Origin: JANYCO01 sp035535995
GTDB lineage: Bacteria > Bacteroidota > Bacteroidia > Cytophagales > Cytophagaceae
DNA length: 64,000 nucleotides
Direction: 5' to 3'
NCBI GenBank assembly: GCA_035535995.1
Contig: DATLOZ010000010.1
Location: 72,807 to 136,806, forward strand
Shown here: positions 1 through 7,486 of the stretch, piece after piece
Layout of the letters: each line of letters starts with the position of its first letter
How positions within the stretch are numbered: position 1 is the first letter of the stretch
Made by a program: the position numbers and the translations under genes
Notes under the pieces: model-generated
Databases searched by the model: none
What the model was told of the DNA's origin: nothing
The model's input: only the letters and a program-made list of their open reading frames with translations

Positions 1-588
1 AACCAATTCGTTTATTCTTTTGTCGATAGCTTCATAAATTACTTCGGTGGCCTCGAAAAGAGGAATTGATGCTTTCAAAATCCTATCCTTTTCTTTTAAC
101 ATAATCTGTTCAATTGTATTCATTTGGTAGTCCATTTCCGTAATATTATCGAGAATTATCTGATTGTTTTCTAATTTTCTTAAGGCCGCTTTTGCTGCTC
201 CACAACAACCTGAATTCTTAGATTGCCCAACGCGATGAATCTCACCTATTATGCCTGTTTTGGTAATGCCAATATGTGGACCATAATAAATAAACACTGC
301 ACCTTCATCGGGAACATGACTCGCAAAGGCTCCCATCCCTGTAAGGCCTGTAAATGGAAATCCATCCAAGCCCCCCATTTTGAAGGGACCTAAAAATTCC
401 TTTGCCCTTACAGGATTTTGAATGCTATTTACATCATCACTGCAACTACTATCAGCTAACATTATTTGCGAAGGTTCTAAGTCCAAATAGTCTTCAACGA
501 AATCAATAAGTTTGTTAACGCTGTCGATTGTAGTTATGGCATTGGGATAATAATTACGAATTATTGAGAGCCGTTCTTTCTTTTTCAT
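1..588 (-). CDS. LCIB/C-type carbonic anhydrase (3' end cut by window edge)
   Basis: The 196 visible codons, from an ATG at 588 to the window edge, match the limiting-CO2-inducible protein B/C family, zinc carbonic anhydrases first known from algae. Family hallmarks are visible: Cys49-x-Asp51 followed by V-N, the block MGGLDGFPFTGLTG (71-84), SHVPDEG (90-96) with His91, GPHIG (103-107) with His105, and GCCGAA (127-132) with Cys128/129. Cys49, His105 and one of Cys128/129 are the expected zinc ligands and Asp51 the acid that binds the zinc water. In algal members, as I recall them, an Arg follows the V-N; here it is Ser55. There is no signal peptide, so the protein is probably cytoplasmic. It starts only 11 bp after the bestrophin stop and is surely co-transcribed with it. 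Catalysis (CO2/HCO3- interconversion) is inferred from family and residues. Perhaps 30-50 C-terminal residues lie outside. Confidence 0.85.
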   Translation of the reverse strand, partial: MKKKERLSIIRNYYPNAITTIDSVNKLIDFVEDYLDLEPSQIMLADSSCSDDVNSIQNPVRAKEFLGPFKMGGLDGFPFTGLTGMGAFASHVPDEGAVFIYYGPHIGITKTGIIGEIHRVGQSKNSGCCGAAKAALRKLENNQIILDNITEMDYQMNTIEQIMLKEKDRILKASIPLFEATEVIYEAIDKRINELV

Positions 589-599
589 GTGAGTGTGTT

Positions 600-1634
600 T
601 TACATCAGGATTCCGTTTTTTGCTTTTATTGGTTCCGGGATATCTGAATCCTGGATCATTTGCTTTAGATCAATTTCAATTGTTCTACATATGGAGAGCA
701 TTGGTACATCATTTCCCAAACCTTCAAATGGATTTTCGGAATAATCGCCAACTAACTCCATCATTAAAAAAATCCATGCAATAATCGAAACCACCGGCAC
801 AAAAAGCCAGATACCAAATTCACCACAATTTGCGAACTCCGTAATTAATCCGAAGGGTAAAAGAAAAATGAAAATACTAATGAAGATTCTGCTTGCATTT
901 CCATACTGACGCGGTAATGGGAATTTTTTTATCCTTTCTGCCTGACCCTGGTAAATGTAAAGATCATTTAGCAGTTTCTGCAATTCAATATGTCTGAAAT
1001 CATCAATCAGGTGCTCTTTACGAAGTTGTTTAAGGTGTTGGGATTGAAGGTCGATTATATGTGTTGCCATATTTGCAACTTCAGGTAATTTTTGATGTTC
1101 ATCTTTCTCCATATGTTTCTCTAAAACCTGATGATGATCATATTCGAATGTTCCCGCCCCAAATTTTTGCATTCTGTTCCGATTCACACTTGCGACCCGT
1201 GAATTGAGACTAACATGTTCCCATGGTGCTGGTACAAGTAATTGTGTCCTTAGTGTATATATGTAGGCGATGTGTCTATAAATCATTTTTTTGACAATAC
1301 CATTTATGTCATCATCGGAAGCAGACTTATCGGTAAACTGAGACGTTATGAATCCACGCAAATTGCTACCCCACATACGGCTTGTATTTGTAATTCCACC
1401 CCATGTTTTCCTGGCTTCCCATAATCGATCATAAGCCTGATTGTTTTTAAAGCCTATGTAAAAGGAAACAGCTGTAGCCACAACTGCAACCGCGGTCCAG
1501 GGAACGCTTATCCATTTAAGGTCTAAATAGCTAAAAAGGAAAAGGACTGAGCTGGTCCATGCCACGATCCAAACAAAATGGATTCCACTTGTTTGCATCA
1601 TGGTTCTGAAGGTTAAATTTTTATTGATATACAT
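600..1634 (-). CDS. Bestrophin-family anion channel (UPF0187 type)
   Basis: This 344-residue membrane protein belongs to the bacterial bestrophin family, pentameric anion channels. The N-terminus has two hydrophobic helices (about 18-36 and 44-62), then the family signature FKNNQAYDRLWEARK (62-76). A second hydrophobic block lies near 249-300, and the typical tail NPFEGLGNDVPM follows. The middle (about 100-240) is the soluble helical region that forms the cytosolic half of the pore. Bacterial homologues differ in ion selectivity, and some algal relatives are thought to pass bicarbonate. The gene sits 26 bp after the MBL-fold hydrolase and 11 bp before the LCIB-type carbonic anhydrase, so a bicarbonate-related role is inferred from context. 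A second, clearly different bestrophin lies at 49913-50803. Confidence 0.9.
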   Translation of the reverse strand: MYINKNLTFRTMMQTSGIHFVWIVAWTSSVLFLFSYLDLKWISVPWTAVAVVATAVSFYIGFKNNQAYDRLWEARKTWGGITNTSRMWGSNLRGFITSQFTDKSASDDDINGIVKKMIYRHIAYIYTLRTQLLVPAPWEHVSLNSRVASVNRNRMQKFGAGTFEYDHHQVLEKHMEKDEHQKLPEVANMATHIIDLQSQHLKQLRKEHLIDDFRHIELQKLLNDLYIYQGQAERIKKFPLPRQYGNASRIFISIFIFLLPFGLITEFANCGEFGIWLFVPVVSIIAWIFLMMELVGDYSENPFEGLGNDVPMLSICRTIEIDLKQMIQDSDIPEPIKAKNGILM

Positions 1635-1660
1635 AGTAGTTGTTTTTAGCTTGTTAATTA

Positions 1661-2710
1661 TTATATCTTAAATTTTTCTCCGAGCTTCAAAATTTTCAAT
1701 GTGCTGATCTTCCCTTCAGCGTTGAGCTTGGTTAATATTTGTTCTGGCTCTCCCATTGGTTCATCGGCTGAATCAAACGTACCATAATGAAAAGGAATAA
1801 AAGTTTTTGCTCCAACTGCATGAAAGGCTTCCAGCGCTTTGTATGGGTCTTGATGATGTTGGCCCATGAACCAGGTAGGCGCATATGCTCCGGCTCCAAT
1901 CATAGCCACATCGATATCAGAAAAGTATTTCCCGATCTCTTTAAAGTGCGAACCGTAACCTGAATCTCCACTGAAGTAAATACACTTATCCCCGGATTGA
2001 ATAACAAAGCCTCCCCAAAGTGTTGTGTTTATATCAAACAGGCTCCTGTTTGCCCAATGGCGTGATGGTACAAATGTGATCAGCAAATCACCTTTCGTTT
2101 CATACTGTTGATACCAGCCTGCAGTTTGTACCGAATTGCTGACCCACTTGCTTATAAGTTTGTCGAGGTTTAATCCGCAAAGTATTTTAGCTTGTGGATT
2201 ATTTTCAGCCAGCAACTTTATACTTTTCTTGTCGCAATGATCATAATGGGCGTGGGATATCAGAATGTAATCGATGTTGGATAATTTCTTTGGGTCCACA
2301 GGCAACTGTGAATGACGTTTAGCAACTGCCAAATTACCAAACATAGGATCAATCAATATCCGCAAACCAGCTAGCTGAATGAAGAAACTAGCATGACCTA
2401 ACCACACTATTTTATCCTCAGGATCATTAAGCCAACCATCCTCTTTAAGTACCGAAATATGCCATGGATCATGTTTCTTAATTGATCGTTGCGGATTTTT
2501 AGTAGTCAAGTATTTGAATATTTCCCTGAAACTAAGGATTGTTGGAAATTCAGGATTAATAAATAATCCATCCTGATCAAGGGGCGTACCCTGCCAATCT
2601 TTTGCTATTGTTTTCAAAACTTTGTTTGACGTATAGCTTGTAACAACCGGTGTTTTCTTTTTATTAAACATGAGTTTCCAAATTAGTTGTATAAATAATA
2701 CACTAAGCAT
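1661..2710 (-). CDS. Metallo-beta-lactamase-fold hydrolase (RomA/NAPE-PLD-like)
   Basis: The protein has 349 residues and the metal-binding motif SHAHYDHCD (H153, H155, D157, H158). Downstream are the histidine in PSRHW, the aspartate in YFSGDSGYG and the final FHYGTFD histidine of the MBL superfamily. The WLGHASFFI strand before the motif and the GQHHQDP segment resemble the RomA/NAPE-phospholipase-D-like branch, whose bacterial substrates are mostly unknown. A hydrophobic stretch at residues 1-14 could be a membrane anchor; a downstream Met14 start would remove it. It lies 48 bp after the AraC gene and 26 bp before the bestrophin, on the same strand with no visible terminator, so it is probably in the same transcript. 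Substrate and role are unknown. Confidence 0.85.
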   Translation of the reverse strand: MLSVLFIQLIWKLMFNKKKTPVVTSYTSNKVLKTIAKDWQGTPLDQDGLFINPEFPTILSFREIFKYLTTKNPQRSIKKHDPWHISVLKEDGWLNDPEDKIVWLGHASFFIQLAGLRILIDPMFGNLAVAKRHSQLPVDPKKLSNIDYILISHAHYDHCDKKSIKLLAENNPQAKILCGLNLDKLISKWVSNSVQTAGWYQQYETKGDLLITFVPSRHWANRSLFDINTTLWGGFVIQSGDKCIYFSGDSGYGSHFKEIGKYFSDIDVAMIGAGAYAPTWFMGQHHQDPYKALEAFHAVGAKTFIPFHYGTFDSADEPMGEPEQILTKLNAEGKISTLKILKLGEKFKI

Positions 2711-2758
2711 TGCTTAAAGTTTTTGTGTTTGTTAAAATGATCCTGAGGACTTGCTTTG

Positions 2759-3580
2759 TTATCGGCCTGATCGCTGCTCGATTAAAACTGAAGGAGAGTA
2801 ACCATATTGTTTTTTGAATGCATGGGAAAAATGCGACAGGTTTTCGAAACCAACTTCAAAGTATACATCAACGGGCTTCTTCTTTTTTTCTGAAAATTGG
2901 TAGTATGCTAGCTCCAATCGTTTTTCAGTGAGCCATTTTTGAGGGGTAGTATTAAACGCTTTATTAAAATCACGTTTAAACGTTGTTAGGCTTCGACCTG
3001 TCAGGTATGCGAATTTTTCCAAAGGCATGTTGAACATATAGTTCTTCTCCATATAAGATGCAAGATCAATCTTCCCAGGTACTTCAAAGTTTGCCAACAG
3101 GCCATCAATGCCAGGATCAATAATTCGAAGAATGCTTATTGCTTCTTTGATCTTTAAAGAAGCGATTTCTTCAGGAAATATCCCTTCCATGTCGAAGTAA
3201 GGAATCAAGGAATCCAAACAGCTCTGCAGCAAAGGGTGATTGTTGAATCTTAGTATTTTTTTACTGTTTGTAGTTTTTGGTTTAATGTCCAGTTTACCGT
3301 AAAACTCTTTTAGCCTTTCGGTTGTGAGATGCATGGCAACTGATCTATGCGACTCACCGTCTTTTGGATTTAAAACGACAGTGGCAATCTGATTTCTTGG
3401 TATCAAAAAAATATCGCCAGGATAGAACAGATAAGATCCTTCAGACGTAATTATTTTTGTTTCACCAGAAATAAACCAAATCAGACCATGTTTTTCAAAA
3501 GTTACATCAGTTGTATGAAGTTTCTCTTTGTAGTTTGACAACTTGATCTCGGGGGTTATATATTTTGATTGAAAATCCAT
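2759..3580 (-). CDS. AraC-family transcriptional regulator
   Basis: The 273-residue protein has a cupin-like N-terminal sensing domain (about 20-100, with GSYLFYPGDIFLIPRNQ). Its C-terminus has the double helix-turn-helix of the AraC/XylS family (about 185-268); LTGRSLTTFKRDFNKAF and the closing GFENLSHFSHAFKKQYGYSP are characteristic. It is placed between the SDR (21 bp upstream) and the MBL-fold hydrolase (48 bp downstream) on one strand. AraC proteins often bind paired direct repeats next to the promoters they activate. Such repeats occur upstream of this transcript (4898-4935) and of the NTF2/esterase operon (6469-6506), so it is the obvious candidate regulator of both, probably including itself. 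Its effector is unknown. Confidence 0.93.
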   Translation of the reverse strand: MDFQSKYITPEIKLSNYKEKLHTTDVTFEKHGLIWFISGETKIITSEGSYLFYPGDIFLIPRNQIATVVLNPKDGESHRSVAMHLTTERLKEFYGKLDIKPKTTNSKKILRFNNHPLLQSCLDSLIPYFDMEGIFPEEIASLKIKEAISILRIIDPGIDGLLANFEVPGKIDLASYMEKNYMFNMPLEKFAYLTGRSLTTFKRDFNKAFNTTPQKWLTEKRLELAYYQFSEKKKKPVDVYFEVGFENLSHFSHAFKKQYGYSPSVLIEQRSGR

Positions 3581-3601
3581 CGTATATCGTTTAATAAAGT
3601 A

Positions 3602-4609
3602 CTAAATAATTTGAAATTCTACACCTGTCATTGTTTCACTTAGTTTCCACAGTTTTTTGGCATTGTTCTCGTCTAATGAGTTTGGCAATACTCCATTTCC
3701 TGCAGACTTATTTTGAATATCCAACTCAGCTATATTTACATCTTCGCAATAAACTCCGCCAATTTCATTAAGCATAGGACTTGTTGCAGCCCAAACAGTT
3801 GTAGCAGCTCCTTGAGGAATTGTTTTAAGTGTAGCTGCAACCTCCGGACGAATGTTTCCAGTATCATCTAAAATACCCAATTTCTTAAATAATTCTAAGT
3901 CCGCTTCTCTTCCCAAATCTGTTCCTCCAACATTACCTGGGTGCACAGAATAAGCACGAACCTTAAATTCTTTAGCGCGGCTATCTAACTCTAACGCAAA
4001 TAAGTTAGTTGCAGTCTTTGACTGTCCATACCCCAATAATGTTTCATATTCTCTATGATCGAAATTAGGATCTTCGAAATTAAACGGAGAGTAGTGATGA
4101 CCATAAGACGATAGATTTACAACCCTTGCTCCGTTTGCTTTTTTTAATGCAGGCCATAAGCGGGCTGTTAATTGGAAATGACCTAAGTGATTCGTTGCTA
4201 ATTGAGATTCATATCCACGGCTATCCTTGCGCAATGGCACCCACATAATTCCTGCGTTGTTAATCAAAAAATGAATTGGTCTGCCACTTGCAATGAATTT
4301 CTTCGCAAACAAATCAATAGACAAAGGTTCAGCAAGATCCATTCCTTCAATCTCAACGTTAGGAATGCCGGCTAAATTTTTATGTGCTTTTGCTATATCT
4401 CTTGCAAGAACAATAACAGTAGCTCCCGCTTCTGAAAGGATTTTTGTGGTTTCCTGACCAATGCCACTATGACCACCCGTTACAATTGCAATTTTCCCTG
4501 TAAGATCAATTCCTTTTATAACATCTGATGCTGTAGATTTTGCGTTGAACCCTGAGTTTATTGGGTGTTGTAACGCACCTTGATAATTAGTTGTTTTCAT
4601 GTTTTTCAT
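3602..4609 (-). CDS. Short-chain dehydrogenase/reductase (retinol-dehydrogenase-like)
   Basis: This is a 335-residue NAD(P)-dependent SDR. It has the cofactor loop TGGHSGIG near residue 44, the structural motif NNAG and the catalytic YGQSK (Tyr-x-x-x-Lys). A long C-terminal extension, with a PEVAATLKTIPQGAATTVWA segment, is typical of the WW-domain-oxidoreductase/retinol-dehydrogenase-like branch. About 25 residues precede the Rossmann fold. It is followed after 21 bp by the AraC gene and preceded by a decayed SDR (4640-4833). The natural substrate cannot be told from sequence. Confidence 0.9.
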   Translation of the reverse strand: MKNMKTTNYQGALQHPINSGFNAKSTASDVIKGIDLTGKIAIVTGGHSGIGQETTKILSEAGATVIVLARDIAKAHKNLAGIPNVEIEGMDLAEPLSIDLFAKKFIASGRPIHFLINNAGIMWVPLRKDSRGYESQLATNHLGHFQLTARLWPALKKANGARVVNLSSYGHHYSPFNFEDPNFDHREYETLLGYGQSKTATNLFALELDSRAKEFKVRAYSVHPGNVGGTDLGREADLELFKKLGILDDTGNIRPEVAATLKTIPQGAATTVWAATSPMLNEIGGVYCEDVNIAELDIQNKSAGNGVLPNSLDENNAKKLWKLSETMTGVEFQII

Positions 4610-4639
4610 TATTTATTGTTTATACCGAATGTGTTTTTT

Positions 4640-4833
4640 TAGATTGATTGGCCACCATCCACTGAGAAAATTGAACCTGTGATGAATGCAGCATTATCGC
4701 CTGATAAATAAGTTATCATTCAGCAGTGATAATTACTTTTTGCTCCTTTTTCGCTTAGCATTTTTGCAGTAGCGTATCCGATTCCGCTATTCCCTCCTGT
4801 TATGACAGCAACTTTATTTTGAAAATTTGTCAT
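4640..4833 (-). pseudogene. SDR remnant: N- and C-termini joined by an internal deletion
   Basis: From an ATG at 4833 the sequence encodes MTNFQNKVAVITGGNSGIGY and continues ATAKMLSEKGAK, an intact SDR N-terminus with its cofactor motif. The frame then runs into a TGA 38 codons from the start. In another frame, ending at a TAA at 4640, it encodes YLSGDNAAFITGSIFSVDGG followed by QSI, the standard SDR C-terminus. The two parts cover about 55 of the roughly 245 residues of a normal SDR, and the 194-bp span is not a multiple of three. It is therefore a gene that lost its central three quarters. It keeps a well-formed upstream promoter (4870-4935), which now probably drives the downstream SDR. 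Confidence 0.85.
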
Positions 4834-4869
4834 TGTGTTTACTATTTAAATTGTTTGTTTTTGTTTATA

Positions 4870-4935
4870 CAAAACTAGATCGCTTTCGTTTTTTTCCGTT
4901 TGTTTAAAAGACCTATTTACTTTGTTGAAAAGACC
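4870..4935 (-). promoter_or_regulatory. Promoter A with paired direct repeats (candidate AraC-type site)
   Basis: Read on the minus strand, a perfect Bacteroidota -7 box TAGTTTTG lies at 4877-4870. Two 16-bp direct repeats lie upstream of it, written on the plus strand: GTTTGTTTAAAAGACC (4898-4913) and CTTTGTTGAAAAGACC (4920-4935). They match at 14 of 16 positions and are 22 bp apart. The gap between -7 box and nearer repeat is 20 bp. No -33 TTTG is seen where one would be expected, so the promoter may depend on an activator. It points into the SDR remnant and the SDR-araC-MBL-bestrophin-carbonic anhydrase genes. Confidence 0.7.
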
Positions 4936-4958
4936 ATTTTAGTTGTTTCGTTCATCGA

Positions 4959-5927
4959 CTATTTTGAATAAATGTATTTGTCAACGTAGTTGCTGTAAGA
5001 AGTTAAAAGAAATGACCACGCTTCTTTACTGATTTCCAGCTTGGGGAATGCTACTTCAAAAGCATGGAAGCATCCTTTGAACAACTTGAATGTTACCGGT
5101 ACTCCTTCTCTTTTCAAATGTTCAACATATTCAATGGTTTCATCTCTGAATGGTTCCAGATCGCCCACGAACGTGATAGTTGGAGGTAGTTTTGAAAAAT
5201 GTTTTGCTCTTGCGGGGGCTGCGTAATTAGGTATTGCTATGCCCTGTTCTTTTAAACCTTTCAAATATTGAGACCATCCGAAATTATTTGATCGGGAACT
5301 CCAAACAGGAGAGTTATTCTCTTTTGCTGATTCAGTTATTTGGCGATCATCCAACATAGGATAAATCGGCATCTGAAAAGCAATGTTTACCATTTCTGTA
5401 TCTGTGGCTTTTAAGGATACTGCTGCTGCTAAACCACCGCCAGCACTATTGCCCGCTACGATTAATTTATCAGGAATTACACCTAGCTGTTTTACGTTTT
5501 CATTCAGCCAAAGTAAGGTGTCATAGCAGTCGTCAAAAGGTGCTGGATAGGGAGCATCAAGCGATTTGCGATAATCAGGCGCAACAATTACGCAGGGTTT
5601 AGCGTCGATGTAGTTTTTAATGATTGCCAGGTAGTCTTCAGGAGTCCCTAACATCATACCACCACCATGTATATAAAGCATGCCTGGTAAGCTTTCTGTG
5701 CAATTCAATGGTTTAAAAATTCTAACACGAATATCAGGGCCACCGTTTCTACTTGGAATGTATTTTTCTTCGCAATGCAAACCATCAACGTTTTTACCTT
5801 TAGATCTTGCACTAATCCTGTTAAGTATACGTACTCCGGTTTTATTCATTAATAATCTTCCGGTGATTTTCAACATCCAATAGCTTGATTGGAGTTCTTT
5901 ATTGAGCATATTTTTAGTGACTTTCAT
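4959..5927 (-). CDS. Alpha/beta hydrolase, HSL-family esterase
   Basis: The 322-residue enzyme has the hormone-sensitive-lipase signature HGGGMMLG (oxyanion hole), the nucleophile motif GNSAGGG, an aspartate in GDLEPFRDE and the catalytic histidine in KGCFHAFE, in the right order and spacing. No signal peptide is evident, so it is probably cytoplasmic. Such enzymes hydrolyse short-chain carboxylic esters. It begins 9 bp after the NTF2-like gene and the two form one transcript from the promoter at 6441-6506. The pairing with an AraC regulator and SDRs suggests a small inducible pathway for an unknown ester or carbonyl compound. Confidence 0.92.
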   Translation of the reverse strand: MKVTKNMLNKELQSSYWMLKITGRLLMNKTGVRILNRISARSKGKNVDGLHCEEKYIPSRNGGPDIRVRIFKPLNCTESLPGMLYIHGGGMMLGTPEDYLAIIKNYIDAKPCVIVAPDYRKSLDAPYPAPFDDCYDTLLWLNENVKQLGVIPDKLIVAGNSAGGGLAAAVSLKATDTEMVNIAFQMPIYPMLDDRQITESAKENNSPVWSSRSNNFGWSQYLKGLKEQGIAIPNYAAPARAKHFSKLPPTITFVGDLEPFRDETIEYVEHLKREGVPVTFKLFKGCFHAFEVAFPKLEISKEAWSFLLTSYSNYVDKYIYSK

Positions 5928-5936
5928 GATTTCTAA

Positions 5937-6380
5937 TTATTTGTTGGTTATTAAATCTTTTAATCCATTTGGAAAAAATGCTTCTACAAATACTACTGTA
6001 TTCAGAAATTCTTTGTGCGAAACTATTTTTCCATCTTTGGTTGTAACATGAGCAATGTATAATTGCTTGTAGGGTTTGCCACTGGCCATTACCGCCTCGC
6101 TTTCGTATTCTGCAACCAGTTCGTTAGGTGTTTCCATAACTACTTTGAAGTTTGAGAAGTGGAAGTTTGGAGCTGCGGCTTTAACTTGTGATAGTGATTG
6201 TTCGATCGCTTCATGCCCTGCAATTTTAGAAGGGAATCCTAATGATTGTACATAAGGCGCATCGATGTAACCATCTGTTGCGAATAATGAGCTTGCTGCT
6301 TTCGCATCGCCTTTTCTTACCGTTTCTAAAAACTCTTTAAATAGCACGGAGGCTGTTTTTGGATTTTCTGTTGTTTGCAT
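5937..6380 (-). CDS. NTF2-like / SnoaL-like domain protein
   Basis: This 147-residue protein has the cone-shaped NTF2/SnoaL fold pattern. An N-terminal helix (FKEFLETVRKGDAKAASSLF) is followed by the ATDGYIDAPY segment, a helix carrying GHEAIEQSLSQV, and four amphipathic strands ending in HKEFLNTVVF. Proteins of this family act as small-molecule isomerases or hydrolases or as binding proteins. No specific catalytic residue can be assigned. It is the first gene of the transcript that continues with the esterase. Confidence 0.8.
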   Translation of the reverse strand: MQTTENPKTASVLFKEFLETVRKGDAKAASSLFATDGYIDAPYVQSLGFPSKIAGHEAIEQSLSQVKAAAPNFHFSNFKVVMETPNELVAEYESEAVMASGKPYKQLYIAHVTTKDGKIVSHKEFLNTVVFVEAFFPNGLKDLITNK

Positions 6381-6440
6381 TTTCTTGATTTTTTAGTTGT
6401 TAATTTTTGTTTATTTAAAATCTCCGGTGATTTGTTAAGA

Positions 6441-6506
6441 CAAAGGTATATGGCAAAAGTCCGAGAGACTTTGTTTTAAAGTCCTATTTGCTTTGTTTAT
6501 AAGACC
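6441..6506 (-). promoter_or_regulatory. Promoter B with direct repeats matching promoter A
   Basis: On the minus strand a perfect -7 box TACCTTTG lies at 6448-6441. Upstream, on the plus strand, are CTTTGTTTTAAAGTCC (6469-6484) and CTTTGTTTATAAGACC (6491-6506), 22 bp apart. A third partial copy, AAAAGTCC, ends at 6462 in the same 22-bp phase. The gap between the -7 box and the nearer full repeat is 20 bp, exactly as in promoter A. It drives the NTF2-like/esterase pair. Confidence 0.7.
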
Positions 6507-6686
6507 ATTAAAAAAATATTGTTTTGAGTCTAATCCACTATTGGAGTTGTAGAAATAGTTTAAGTAGATTAATTTTAATTCTCGATGGTTAATGGCACAG
6601 ACAACATATTAACTACAAAGCCCAACTGGTACTGACAAATTATAAAAGCTATAGGCAAAGTAAAGAGTGTGAGAGCGAGTATGGAG

Positions 6687-6720
6687 TAAAAAAACAAAAG
6701 GCTCCGATTTCTCGAAGCCT
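6687..6720 (-). terminator. Rho-independent terminator of unknown transcript
   Basis: On the minus strand a 9-bp stem, AGGCTTCGA paired with TCGGAGCCT (one G-U), closes a GAAA tetraloop and is followed by TTTTGTTTTTTT. No gene that it would serve is recognisable upstream (6721-7136), so it may end a small RNA or be a relic. Confidence 0.6.
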
Positions 6721-7136
6721 GTGTGTAGACTTAAATGTACAGGTGCCGAACCTGTTGTTCGACGATCTAAAACTTTTCGGAGATCTGAAATAAGAATTTG
6801 TGATATGTACATTTGTGTACGAATGCACACATCGTTTACTCTCCAAAGTATTTAAGAAATTATGCAATTACTTTTCCGTTTTTTGATAATACTGCAAAGT
6901 GCACTGCTTTAAATACATCTAAAAACTTTTGTTCTCTCGATCCTGATAAGCTCAAACATTGGTAATTTTTCAGGTTCATTATTTTTTATACTCCCTGCAT
7001 TACAGCCGGAGAAGTTATAAAGAAATAAAGTGAAGTATCCAGCAAGAGAAAAATGCCAAGCTCAAGAAGTACTAGTAGATACGTACAAGAGTCAATGAAT
7101 ACTTAAAATTAAAAAATGGAGTATCGAGATTACACA

Positions 7137-7201
7137 ATAAAAAAGCTCATACTTATAAGTATGAGCTTTTTACTTTTAGGTTAAAAGTTTTACCTAAAAG
7201 T
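7137..7201. terminator. Tandem hairpins after tRNA-Ser
   Basis: A perfect palindrome, AGCTCATACTT with a two-base loop (7144-7167), is flanked by A and T runs so it can stop transcription both ways. A second hairpin, ACTTTTAGGT paired with ACCTAAAAGT (7172-7201), stands between it and the 3' end of the tRNA. Confidence 0.75.
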
Positions 7202-7206
7202 ACAAG

Positions 7207-7293
<87 letters not shown>

Positions 7294-7486
7294 TTGTGGA
7301 ATTGGGAGTGCAAAGAAAATCATATTTTTATGCATATCCAAATATTGGATAATATACTGGATACCAGATGCCTGATACCAGATAAAAAACAAACAAATCC
7401 TCTGGTAGCTAGCATCTTGTATTCCATATCATATTTGTGGAAATCTGCTCCTCGGATATTTTCAACGCTTTTCGTTACTTTACTTC

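Larger units (their letters stand above)
6381..7206. other. 826-bp gene-poor stretch between the AraC block and tRNA-Ser
   Basis: Apart from the promoter at 6441-6506 and the hairpins listed separately, no convincing gene is seen. Two overlapping minus-strand frames of about 70 codons (6609-6867) have no recognisable domain, and their most ordered part is a terminator hairpin. A 24-nt motif at 6664-6687 recurs with two mismatches at 28030-28053. The stretch lies at the 3' side of a tRNA, a common integration position, and may be the scar of a lost element. Confidence 0.6.

Noticed and set aside
6609..6867. Two overlapping frames of about 72 codons near the tRNA
   Set aside because: They cover a terminator hairpin, have no domain, and compete with each other on the same strand. 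Treated as non-coding.
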